NCBI GenBank assembly: GCA_050742415.1
Contig: JBOGIF010000067.1
Span: forward strand, 1-11,849
Source of the DNA: JBOGIF01 sp050742415
Lineage (GTDB): Bacteria; Actinomycetota; Acidimicrobiia; Acidimicrobiales; AC-14
Direction of reading: 5' to 3'
DNA: 11,849 nt
Below the pieces are notes generated by a model that was not told the DNA's origin, searched no databases, and saw only the letters and a program-made list of their open reading frames with translations. The position numbers and the translations under genes are program-made. Positions 6,011 to 11,100 of this stretch are shown in pieces (the first letter of the stretch is position 1; each line of letters opens with the position of its first letter).

Positions 6011-6256
6011 TCAGTCGGTCGGAGGAGTGGCGGCCGCGACCTCGGCGAAGAGGGTGTCGAAGTGCTCGATCAGTGATTCGTCGACAGGACCCAGCTCGGC
6101 GTCGAGCTGATCAAGAAAGCGACGGGAGCGCGCACGCTCAAGTTCGTTGCGCACGGCCCGATCGACAAACTCCTCAATGTGTCCCTCGCCGGCCTCGGAC
6201 TCCACGGCTGAGATGAGTTCCTGGGTCAGTCGAAAGGTCGGGTCGGTGGCGGCCAT
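6011..6256 (-). CDS. Antitoxin (VapB/ParD-like) of a decayed PIN module
   Basis: Protein of 81 aa, acidic at its C-terminus. The N-terminal TFRLTQELISAVESEA and HIEEFVDRAVRNELERAR match a strand-helix-helix dimerisation/DNA-binding fold. The tail QLDAELGPVDESLIEHFDTL is typical of antitoxins that precede PIN toxins. It is followed after one base by the remains of such a toxin. The ATG at 6256 lies 7 nt after a TACCCT -10 box. The open frame persists although the toxin is dead, so it may be a recent orphan or may serve as an anti-addiction antitoxin against related modules (inference). Confidence 0.72.
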   Translation of the reverse strand: MAATDPTFRLTQELISAVESEAGEGHIEEFVDRAVRNELERARSRRFLDQLDAELGPVDESLIEHFDTLFAEVAAATPPTD

Positions 6257-6279
6257 GACTCAAAGGGTACCGGCGCCGG
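6257..6279 (-). promoter_or_regulatory. -10 box TACCCT and adjacent palindrome, antitoxin promoter
   Basis: Minus-strand TACCCT (6269-6264) plus 7 nt precedes the ATG at 6256. Directly upstream lies the 10-bp palindrome CCGGCGCCGG (6270-6279), a possible operator, though such GC palindromes can arise by chance in this base composition. Confidence 0.45.
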
Positions 6280-6325
6280 CGTGTCGGCGTCGGGAAGAAC
6301 TCCGGCCTCGGCAGCCCATGGCGGC

Positions 6326-6460
6326 CTACCGCTCGGCGATCAGGCGGTCCCGATCCTCGCTCGCGTGTTGGGTAGACCATCGCCGCCCGAGAGCTCGCGT
6401 GTCCCAGGGCCGACGACGAAACCGGACGTTCGTAATGGCCGACAGCCAGGCTGGCGAGCA
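6326..6460 (-). pseudogene. Tyrosine recombinase (phage-type integrase) C-terminal remnant
   Basis: The minus strand reads ALGHASSRAAMVY. After one extra C it continues in the next frame as QHASEDRDRLIAER and stops at the TAG at 6326. This is the C-terminal box of actinobacterial phage integrases: LGH, the Tyr nucleophile in (A)xxY, then QHA…DRxxA. Upstream, a further shift is needed to read an ITNVRFRRR-like stretch that would correspond to the GATTxELMRRLGH helix. The catalytic Arg-Lys-His residues further upstream are absent. It is therefore a dead integrase relic, implying a past integrative element in this window. Confidence 0.75.
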
Positions 6461-6735
6461 TCTCCCACCCACTAGATTCACGCCCTATCCTGTCAGTGAC
6501 AATCGCCTATAATTCGCTGACCTTGTCCCCAAAATTGGCGATCGGATCAGGTGATCATAATGCTCGGGATGGGCGCTATCCATTCAATCCACCACATGTC
6601 GAAATGGACGGTGATCTTTGGCCGATATTTGAACACCGGCTCGATGGTCCACTCACTCCTAAGAGTAGCTACAATCTTGGTACATTTTTCGCAAACGTTC
6701 CCGCGGCCGAACCAGGACGTTGGCCGGTGCGCGCC
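6461..6735 (+). other. AT-richer intergenic stretch without a convincing gene
   Basis: This segment is clearly richer in A and T than the rest of the window (for example CTATAATTCG, CCAAAATTGG, ACATTTTTCGC). It contains an isolated TATAAT at about 6510 and GATC-rich sequence at 6539-6556. Short open frames exist on both strands, but none has a recognisable domain or codon use like the neighbours. It may be leftover mobile-element DNA next to the integrase relic. Confidence 0.5.
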
Positions 6736-8394
6736 TCAGATCAGGGGTAAGTGGGTGTCGTCCTGGCCCGGAAGCACGTAGCGCGTTCCGCGGCGACTAC
6801 CAATCTGGACTAGCCGACCCTGCCGGACGAGATCGTTCAGCAGACGCACGGCATCCAACCGGTCAAGGCCGGTGTGCTGTCGGACGAGAGTGTTCGTAAC
6901 AGCACCTTCTTGCGCCAGATCCTCCACAAGGTCGGCAAGTTGGTCGGGGCTGAGCCGTAGTCCTGCTGGAGGGGCTAGGTCACCAGCGAGGCGGTACACA
7001 GCACCGCCTCGCGTTCCTGTTTGCGCGAGGAACCCGCCGTCCCTGAGTCGTTGTAGGAGGTTGCGGGCCACCACCGAATCGACGCCTAGCGCATCTCTCA
7101 CAAGCGAGTTAGTCAGGAAGTCATGGCGCGCGGCATGGACGAGGATGACCCGCTCCTGGGGTGACACTTCGCCGCGTTCTTCGAGCTCTAGCAACCACGC
7201 GCGCTCGGTGGGCGCAACCGAGCTTCCGATCAGCAGCTCCACGGTCACCGCCGAGCCGCTGTCGGTGAACACGGGTGCTTGGAGCATGTTCGCGAGCATG
7301 TCGTCCTGCATGAGATCGACGCCGCGGCCAGCATCTTCAGCTAGGCGAAAGCGGCGCAGGGTGTCGATCGTCGCAGCGTTCCGGGCGGACTGCTGCTCGC
7401 GGATGTTCGCGACCGTGACAGGTTCCGGCAACCCGCCGGGCGAAGTGATTACGACCTTGTCGCTCCGGATCTCTATCCGTATGGCCGTGCCGGTGTTCTC
7501 GTAGTCGCGGTGTGCCACGGCATTCGCGATGGCCTCACGCAGTACGGATCTGGGGATGCGGTCGAGCTCGAATCGCCTAAGACCGAGAACGACAAGCTCG
7601 GCGCCCAGCTCGCTCATCACCTGGGAGGTTGCCTTCTCAACCTGGACGTTGATTGGCCCGCGAATCGCGACGCGCTTGTCGTAGTCACGGCCACCGGGTG
7701 CGTACCGGTAGATCTCGATGAAGGACTTCCCCAGGACCGAGGAAGGGTCATCCAGGAGATAGAGCACGCCAGCTACCGTGAGCTGAACGTCACGATTTCG
7801 CTCAGCTAGCCCGTGTTCCACTAGGCGATCGGCGCGTGGATCTTGACCCCACCCCCACGCACCTGCGACCCGCTCAAGCAGGGTGGGATCCGCCTCTTGG
7901 AGCGTCACTTCGGTAGCTGTCGCTTCGAAGCGGCTCAGTCTGCGGTCTGCTATGAACGCACCGAGTTCTGCCCCGAACAATCGTACGTTCGATGCGCCAC
8001 GTCTCATGAGTACCGCACCGTCGGTGTCCTGAGCGAATCCCTCCCGGCGACGGTCTACCGCGAGAAACGTCACGGCCTTCTCGCCGACCGGCACCGAACG
8101 GATGTCGTACCGGCCGGCATTGTGGACCTCAGAAACCAGGCGGTGAATCCTGGCCTCCGCCTCGCCCGTGAGGCTGTGCCCGAGAACCTGTCCGTCGTCG
8201 CTCACGCCTATGGCGATAACGCCACCGTCCGCGTTGGAGAACGCCGCAAGTGTTTGGCGGAGGGCGTCGATCTCGAGACCCTGCTTGAACTCGATGTAGT
8301 CGCCTTCCTCGGGAAAGAGGTCGACGAACTCGCTCGGAGACAGAACCATCGGTACCGGGTCGGTGGTCGCCCAGTGGAACGGAGGGTATGTCAT
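6736..8394 (-). CDS. AlbA_2/Schlafen-type regulator with HATPase and HTH domains
   Basis: Protein of 552 aa related to COG2865-type predicted regulators. Domain order: AlbA_2/Schlafen-like domain (YIEFKQ at 33-38, AAFSNADGGVIAIGV at 50-64); a middle region; an HATPase_c_4-like GHKL ATPase with an N box REAIANAVAHRDY (about 286-299) and a G box SPGGLPEPV (about 316-325); and two winged-helix segments (about 405-470 and 485-545). It probably binds ATP and nucleic acid as a regulator; the family is common in mobile islands. The ATG at 8394 is preceded by a purine-rich GAGAAGAAG but lies inside a palindrome. ATG 8349 (MVLSPSEF) is an alternative that drops 15 family-atypical residues. Coding base composition is lower in GC than the flanks, fitting horizontal transfer. 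Confidence 0.88.
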   Translation of the reverse strand: MTYPPFHWATTDPVPMVLSPSEFVDLFPEEGDYIEFKQGLEIDALRQTLAAFSNADGGVIAIGVSDDGQVLGHSLTGEAEARIHRLVSEVHNAGRYDIRSVPVGEKAVTFLAVDRRREGFAQDTDGAVLMRRGASNVRLFGAELGAFIADRRLSRFEATATEVTLQEADPTLLERVAGAWGWGQDPRADRLVEHGLAERNRDVQLTVAGVLYLLDDPSSVLGKSFIEIYRYAPGGRDYDKRVAIRGPINVQVEKATSQVMSELGAELVVLGLRRFELDRIPRSVLREAIANAVAHRDYENTGTAIRIEIRSDKVVITSPGGLPEPVTVANIREQQSARNAATIDTLRRFRLAEDAGRGVDLMQDDMLANMLQAPVFTDSGSAVTVELLIGSSVAPTERAWLLELEERGEVSPQERVILVHAARHDFLTNSLVRDALGVDSVVARNLLQRLRDGGFLAQTGTRGGAVYRLAGDLAPPAGLRLSPDQLADLVEDLAQEGAVTNTLVRQHTGLDRLDAVRLLNDLVRQGRLVQIGSRRGTRYVLPGQDDTHLPLI

Positions 8395-8396
8395 AC
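8386..8396. promoter_or_regulatory. Operator half 1, GTATGTCATAC over the start codon
   Basis: A perfect 5-1-5 palindrome covering the ATG at 8394-8392. The same motif with C at the centre recurs at 8426-8436, exactly 40 bp away centre to centre, so both would face the same side of the helix. Confidence 0.6.
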
Positions 8397-8423
8397 TTCT
8401 TCTCGGCAGTTGTCCACAGAAAC

Positions 8424-8438
8424 AAGTATGCCATACTT
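8424..8438. promoter_or_regulatory. Operator half 2, AAGTATGCCATACTT
   Basis: A perfect 7-1-7 palindrome upstream of the AlbA-type regulator gene. It is the better-conserved of the twin sites and overlaps likely promoter DNA. It is probably bound by the regulator itself or a lost partner; this is inference. Confidence 0.65.
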
Positions 8439-8683
8439 ATCGAGCGGAGTTGCCTTCTCGCAGCGCTCATACGGCTCTGGGGGCGGTGTTGCATCCTGCA
8501 CCGGCAGGCGGCGAGCCGGTGGCCTCGCTTGCACCGTGACCGATCACCCAGGGGAGCCTGCAACAGCTACGAACTCACGTTTGGATGTGGTCGGCGCACC
8601 GGACACCGGGTTCCTGAGTCCTCGATCTGAGCGTTCCGAGTTGGCGGACTCGCAGTCGATCGGCCTCACCCTGCAGCAAGGAA

Positions 8684-8696
8684 TACCCTTGTGGGC
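8684..8696 (+). promoter_or_regulatory. -10 box TACCCT, leaderless start of DUF433 gene
   Basis: TACCCT (8684-8689) plus 7 nt gives GTG 8697. The upstream GTG at 8691 is only 1 nt from the -10 box and would not be on the transcript, so this site decides the start. Confidence 0.55.
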
Positions 8697-8933
8697 GTGA
8701 CACAAGGACAGCGTGATCTCATCATCCACGACCCCGCGGTCTGTCACGGACAAGCCGTGATCAAGGGAACAAGGATTATGGCCAGCATCGTGCTGGACGC
8801 GCTGGCAGACGGGATGAGCGAGGACGAGATCCTCGCTGACTACCCGACTCTCACGATCGACGGCATCCGAGCTGCGGCGGCCTACGGGGCCGAGCTCGCA
8901 CGCGACGAGTTCCCTGCCGTCGCCGCGCGGTGA
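8697..8933 (+). CDS. DUF433-family antitoxin
   Basis: Protein of 78 aa. LIIHDPAVCHGQAVIKGTRI is the DUF433 hallmark (DPxVCxGxPxIxGTRI), followed by MASIVLDALADGMSEDEIL and ADYPTLTIDGIRAAAAYGAE, a helix-turn-helix-like fold with the conserved YP-Lt. DUF433 proteins are the usual partners of DUF5615 PIN-like toxins, and such a gene follows with a GTGA overlap (8930-8933). The GTG at 8697 is preferred over 8691 because of the -10 spacing. It should bind and neutralise the downstream protein and may repress the operon. Confidence 0.92.
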   Translation: MTQGQRDLIIHDPAVCHGQAVIKGTRIMASIVLDALADGMSEDEILADYPTLTIDGIRAAAAYGAELARDEFPAVAAR

Positions 8934-9307
8934 GGCTGAAGCTCGACGAGAATCTTCCCAAGCGTGCCGTCGGTCCGCTGAGGTCGTTTGGCCACGACGT
9001 CGACACGGCAGTGGACGAAGGACTTGCCGGAGCCGACGATCCAACCGTCCTCGCCGCCGCTACTCACGAACAGCGGCTTCTCCTCACCATGGATCGTGGT
9101 CTCGGGGACGTCCGGTTGTACCCACCAGGGACTCACGCTGGCGTCTTGGTGATCCGACTCGACGATCAATCACCGCGGTCTGTAGCTGCTGCGGTCGCCA
9201 CGATCGACGCAACAGCCGCGCTGGAGGAACTCGCGGGTTGCGTCAGCACCTTCCGGAATGGCGACCTTCGGGTCCGTCGGCCACCGTGGCTTGGTGAGCA
9301 GCCATGA
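8930..9307 (+). CDS. DUF5615 PIN-like toxin
   Basis: Protein of 125 aa from a GTG overlapping the antitoxin stop. MRLKLDENLPKRAV has the first active-site Asp (Asp6) in the LDENLP motif. AGADDPTVLAAATHEQR contains Asp36/37, and LLLTMDRGLGDVR contains Asp55. This is the PIN-like (Mut7-C-related) fold of DUF5615, predicted to be an RNase toxin. The length matches the family. It is translationally coupled to the DUF433 gene. Hairpins at 9331-9358 and 9386-9403 probably end the transcript. Confidence 0.9.
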   Translation: MRLKLDENLPKRAVGPLRSFGHDVDTAVDEGLAGADDPTVLAAATHEQRLLLTMDRGLGDVRLYPPGTHAGVLVIRLDDQSPRSVAAAVATIDATAALEELAGCVSTFRNGDLRVRRPPWLGEQP

Positions 9308-9330
9308 GGTCGATCGAGGGGGCCCGCGAA

Positions 9331-9358
9331 GTTGCCCATCCGATTTCGGATGGGCAAC
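9331..9358 (+). terminator. Strong 13-bp hairpin after the DUF433-DUF5615 operon
   Basis: GTTGCCCATCCGA (9331-9343), TT, then its exact reverse complement (9346-9358). No T-run follows, so it may be an actinobacterial-type terminator or a recombination-related repeat. The arm TTGCCCATCC recurs at 9402-9411. Confidence 0.55.
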
Positions 9359-9385
9359 TGGCACTCTGGCGAAGTGAGCGGTCCC

Positions 9386-9403
9386 AGACACCGTGTGTCT
9401 TTT
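9386..9403 (+). terminator. Short hairpin plus T-run
   Basis: AGACAC-CGT-GTGTCT (9386-9400) runs directly into TTT, a compact intrinsic-terminator shape. It lies 79 nt after the toxin stop and is the second potential stop signal for that operon. Confidence 0.5.
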
Positions 9404-9430
9404 GCCCATCCAGCGGCCCGTCTCGGGGAC

Positions 9431-9447
9431 CGAAATCGATGATTTCG
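9431..9447. repeat. Inverted repeat CGAAATC-GAT-GATTTCG
   Basis: A perfect 7-bp inverted repeat with a 3-nt spacer, about 80 nt before the tRNA-like att remnant. It has no gene assignment and could be a recombinase or regulator arm site. Confidence 0.45.
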
Positions 9448-9526
9448 ACACGACTCGTTGACTTCCGCACTACTCCTGACGTGCGTCTTTGCGCCACATG
9501 AGCCTGACCAAACACGACCAAAGCGA

Positions 9527-9569
9527 TTCCTAAACCGTGTGCGTAGGTTCGAATCCTGCCGGGGGCGCA
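9527..9569 (+). tRNA. tRNA 3'-half remnant (Arg-CCT-like), probable att site
   Basis: The sequence folds as the 3' half of a class I tRNA: anticodon loop TTCCTAA (9527-9533, anticodon CCT), stem strand ACCGT, variable GTGC, T-arm GTAGG-TTCGAAT-CCTGC (9543-9559), acceptor strand CGGGGGC (9560-9566), discriminator G and CA. The required 5' half (an acceptor strand like GCCCCCG, a D-arm and a matching anticodon stem) is absent upstream. It is therefore not a working tRNA but the duplicated 3' portion typical of an attachment site left by an integrative element. Isotype is inferred from the loop only. Confidence 0.75.
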
Positions 9570-9752
9570 CAGACGATGCCGACAACCAGCACTCCTCCGT
9601 CGACTGCCAAACGATGAGAGCTCCTCGGCGAGCGCTCGCCGTCCCGCGTCGGTCGTAGGAGTCTGCTGCTTGAACTCGGCTCGGACGGTGTTCTCGTCGA
9701 GGGTGCCCGCCGTCGCGGCCGCAACGAGGTCGTGCTCCGTCCGCGGAACCAT
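9570..9752 (-). pseudogene. Truncated AlbA_2/Schlafen-domain gene
   Basis: From the ATG at 9752 the frame reads MVPRTEHDLVAAATAG, TLDENTVRAEFKQQTP and RALAEELSSF. One extra base near 9612 moves it to AVDGGVLVVGI. Together these are the AlbA_2 core (EFK…; DGG-hhhG), clearly a different subfamily from the 6736-8394 protein. The gene breaks off at the tRNA-like sequence, which supplies a spurious tail. It is a fragment of about 60 residues of a protein that is normally several hundred long. A near-consensus TATGAC lies 6 nt before the ATG. Confidence 0.65.
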
Positions 9753-9855
9753 TGCACCGTCATACATGCATCGGTGATCGGCGCCCAGGTTTCAGGTCGC
9801 ACGCTGCTTCTGCTGGATCGGGACTCGTCCCGAGCCAGCGCGTCAGCCGACCCCG

Positions 9856-9871
9856 TACGCTGACCCCAATG
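9856..9871 (+). promoter_or_regulatory. Orphan leaderless promoter and start codon
   Basis: TACGCT (9856-9861), 7 nt, then ATG (9869) beginning MATQPPGPIGALQGR. This has the same signature as the intact genes here, but the frame soon runs antisense into the Uma2 gene. It may be the 5' stub of a lost gene. Confidence 0.3.
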
Positions 9872-9946
9872 GCAACCCAACCGCCGGGGCCAATCGGGGC
9901 GCTCCAGGGACGATCAAACCCGACGACGAGCGGCCGGGCGGCCGGG

Positions 9947-10495
9947 TCAGAGCGCCAGCAGCTCCGACGGCGTGAGCGAGAGGGCGTACGGATCCTCGAC
10001 AGTCAGGCGCTCGTCGCCGGACGCGCCGCCGACCTCCTCGTAGCGTCCGTCGTCGAGACGGAAGACCCGCACGTCGACCGGCCGCGTCGGATCGACCACC
10101 CAGTACCAGCCGATGCCGGCGGCCGCATACGTCAGCATCTTGGAGCCGAGGTCGTAGGCGCGGGTGCTGGGTGACAACACCTCGGCGACGAGCAGGGGAG
10201 GCAGGGTCAGCTTGTGCTCGAGCGCTTCGGCCGCCTCGACCACGACGACGTCGGGCTGCAGCACCGTCGTCTGGCTCAGCAGGAGGTCGACGGGCGCGAT
10301 GAGCACGCTCGTGCCGGGTGACCTGGCGGCATGGAGCAGGCGGTAGAGCGCCCCCACAACGACCTGGTGAGGCCCGCCGGGCGCCGGTGTCACGACCAGC
10401 ATCCCGTCGAGTAGCTCGTGGCGCCTCCCGTCGTCGGGCAGCTCCTGCAGGTCGTCATAGGTCAGCAGTCTGCTGGCCGGCGGCGCCAATGCCAC
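9947..10495 (-). CDS. Uma2-family PD-(D/E)xK nuclease-like protein
   Basis: Protein of 182 aa. Landmarks: LLTYDDLQELPDDGRRHELL with Glu27; VLQPDVVVV with Asp82; LLVAEVLSPSTRAYDLGSK with Glu105 and Lys119; then AAAGIGWYWVVDP. All catalytic-type residues are kept, at the same residue numbers as in the 5059-5616 protein, but the rest has diverged well beyond that pair's likeness. The start is the GTG at 10495, 6 nt after TAGGAT. That -10 box overlaps the TAG stop of the glycosyltransferase relic upstream, so the promoter was formed at the junction. Biological role unknown. Confidence 0.88.
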   Translation of the reverse strand: MALAPPASRLLTYDDLQELPDDGRRHELLDGMLVVTPAPGGPHQVVVGALYRLLHAARSPGTSVLIAPVDLLLSQTTVLQPDVVVVEAAEALEHKLTLPPLLVAEVLSPSTRAYDLGSKMLTYAAAGIGWYWVVDPTRPVDVRVFRLDDGRYEEVGGASGDERLTVEDPYALSLTPSELLAL

Positions 10496-10507
10496 ACGGA
10501 AATCCTA
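10496..10507 (-). promoter_or_regulatory. -10 box TAGGAT, leaderless start of Uma2 gene
   Basis: TAGGAT (10507-10502) plus 6 nt reaches the GTG at 10495. Its first three bases are the stop codon of the glycosyltransferase tail. Confidence 0.5.
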
Positions 10508-10567
10508 CGCCCTGCGTGCCCCGCTCGCGCCGACGAGTTCGTCGTAGAGGGCCACGGTGTCGGCCAC
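10505..10567 (-). pseudogene. Glycosyltransferase (GT4) C-terminal remnant
   Basis: The minus strand reads VADTVALYDELVGASGARRA and ends at the TAG at 10505. This matches the ADTVALYD tail of the eroded GT4 at 4743-5053 and of the fragment at 2865-2975. Nothing upstream of the Val (beyond 10567) resembles the rest of a glycosyltransferase. A G-rich tract and the opposing promoter at 10578-10601 begin there. Only about 20 codons remain, so the call relies on the three-way likeness. Confidence 0.55.
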
Positions 10568-10577
10568 AGGGGGGCGG

Positions 10578-10589
10578 GGGTGAACACCC
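10578..10589. promoter_or_regulatory. Palindrome GGGTGAACACCC, candidate operator
   Basis: Perfect 5-2-5 inverted repeat, 6 nt upstream of the TACCAT -10 box, in the -35/-10 spacer of the downstream operon. It is positioned to repress; binding is inferred. Confidence 0.45.
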
Positions 10590-10595
10590 GAGGGG

Positions 10596-10608
10596 TACCA
10601 TAAAAAGT
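10596..10608 (+). promoter_or_regulatory. -10 box TACCAT, leaderless start of 10609 gene
   Basis: TACCAT (10596-10601), then AAAAAGT, then ATG 10609. The 7-nt gap implies a leaderless transcript and selects this ATG over upstream in-frame sequence back to 10318. Confidence 0.55.
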
Positions 10609-11100
10609 ATGCAGAAAGAACTCTCGCGTCGGGTGACGATTGCCGGACGGGCCTTCGAGCTCGACGCCGGACAAGTCGAAGAGAGCCTGGCCGGTGTCCT
10701 GCCCGAGCCGATCCGGGACCACTTCGTCGTCCTCGGCGGTCGCCGGTTCCCGCTCAAGCAGGCCCTCGCGGCCGTGACCGGTCTCGATCGGGCCGACTTC
10801 ACGACCTACCAGGCCCGTAGCATCCTCCGCCGACTCGGTCTGGCGACCGGCCGACTCAGCGGCCCCCTCCCGCCGGGCGGCGGCTCAGCTCCGGCGGAGG
10901 ACCCGGCGCTCGTAGCCGAAGCCGACGAGCTGCGACCGCACCGTGGGAGGTGGGTGGCGATGAAGGAGAGCCGAGTTTTGGTCTCGGCCGACGATCCCCG
11001 CGCCGTTCTGGCCTGGCTCAGGCGCCACAACCAGGTCGCCGACACCATGCTGGCCGTACCTCTGGACCCGGCCTCTCACATGGGTGGCTTCGGATCTTGA
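10609..11100 (+). CDS. Conserved hypothetical protein with DUF5678-like C-terminus
   Basis: Protein of 163 aa, function unknown. Residues 1-77 form one unit: RRVTIAGRAFELDAGQVEES, PEPIRDHFVVLGGRRFPLKQ and LDRADFTTYQARSILRRLGL. This is a pattern seen in actinobacterial hypothetical proteins, with a basic ILRR end suggesting nucleic-acid contact. A Pro/Gly-rich linker (about 82-95) leads to HRGRWVAMKESRVLVSADDP and VLAWLRRHNQ, resembling DUF5678 (short GxWVA…VLasgdd domains often encoded beside retropepsin-like proteins). Its stop overlaps the next gene as TTGA, so the two are translationally coupled. Promoter and palindrome upstream suggest autoregulation. I regard a TA-like or regulatory pair as possible but unproven. 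Confidence 0.75.
   Translation: MQKELSRRVTIAGRAFELDAGQVEESLAGVLPEPIRDHFVVLGGRRFPLKQALAAVTGLDRADFTTYQARSILRRLGLATGRLSGPLPPGGGSAPAEDPALVAEADELRPHRGRWVAMKESRVLVSADDPRAVLAWLRRHNQVADTMLAVPLDPASHMGGFGS

Noticed and set aside
6496..6781. Two short overlapping plus-strand frames in the AT-richer stretch
   Set aside because: No recognisable domain, no start signature, and one ends antisense inside the AlbA-type gene. The sequence gives no support for coding.
7843..8700. 285-residue plus-strand frame opposite the AlbA-type gene
   Set aside because: It is mostly antisense to a gene with clear AlbA_2, HATPase and HTH motifs, and has no domain of its own.
9166..9585. Minus-strand frame with PRQDSNLRTRF
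   Set aside because: This peptide is the classic spurious translation of a tRNA 3' end and here falls on the tRNA-like remnant. The rest is antisense to the DUF5615 gene and hairpins.
10318..10608. Upstream in-frame extension of the 10609 gene
   Set aside because: It runs antisense to Uma2 and across the palindrome and -10 box. The ATG at 10609 has the leaderless spacing.
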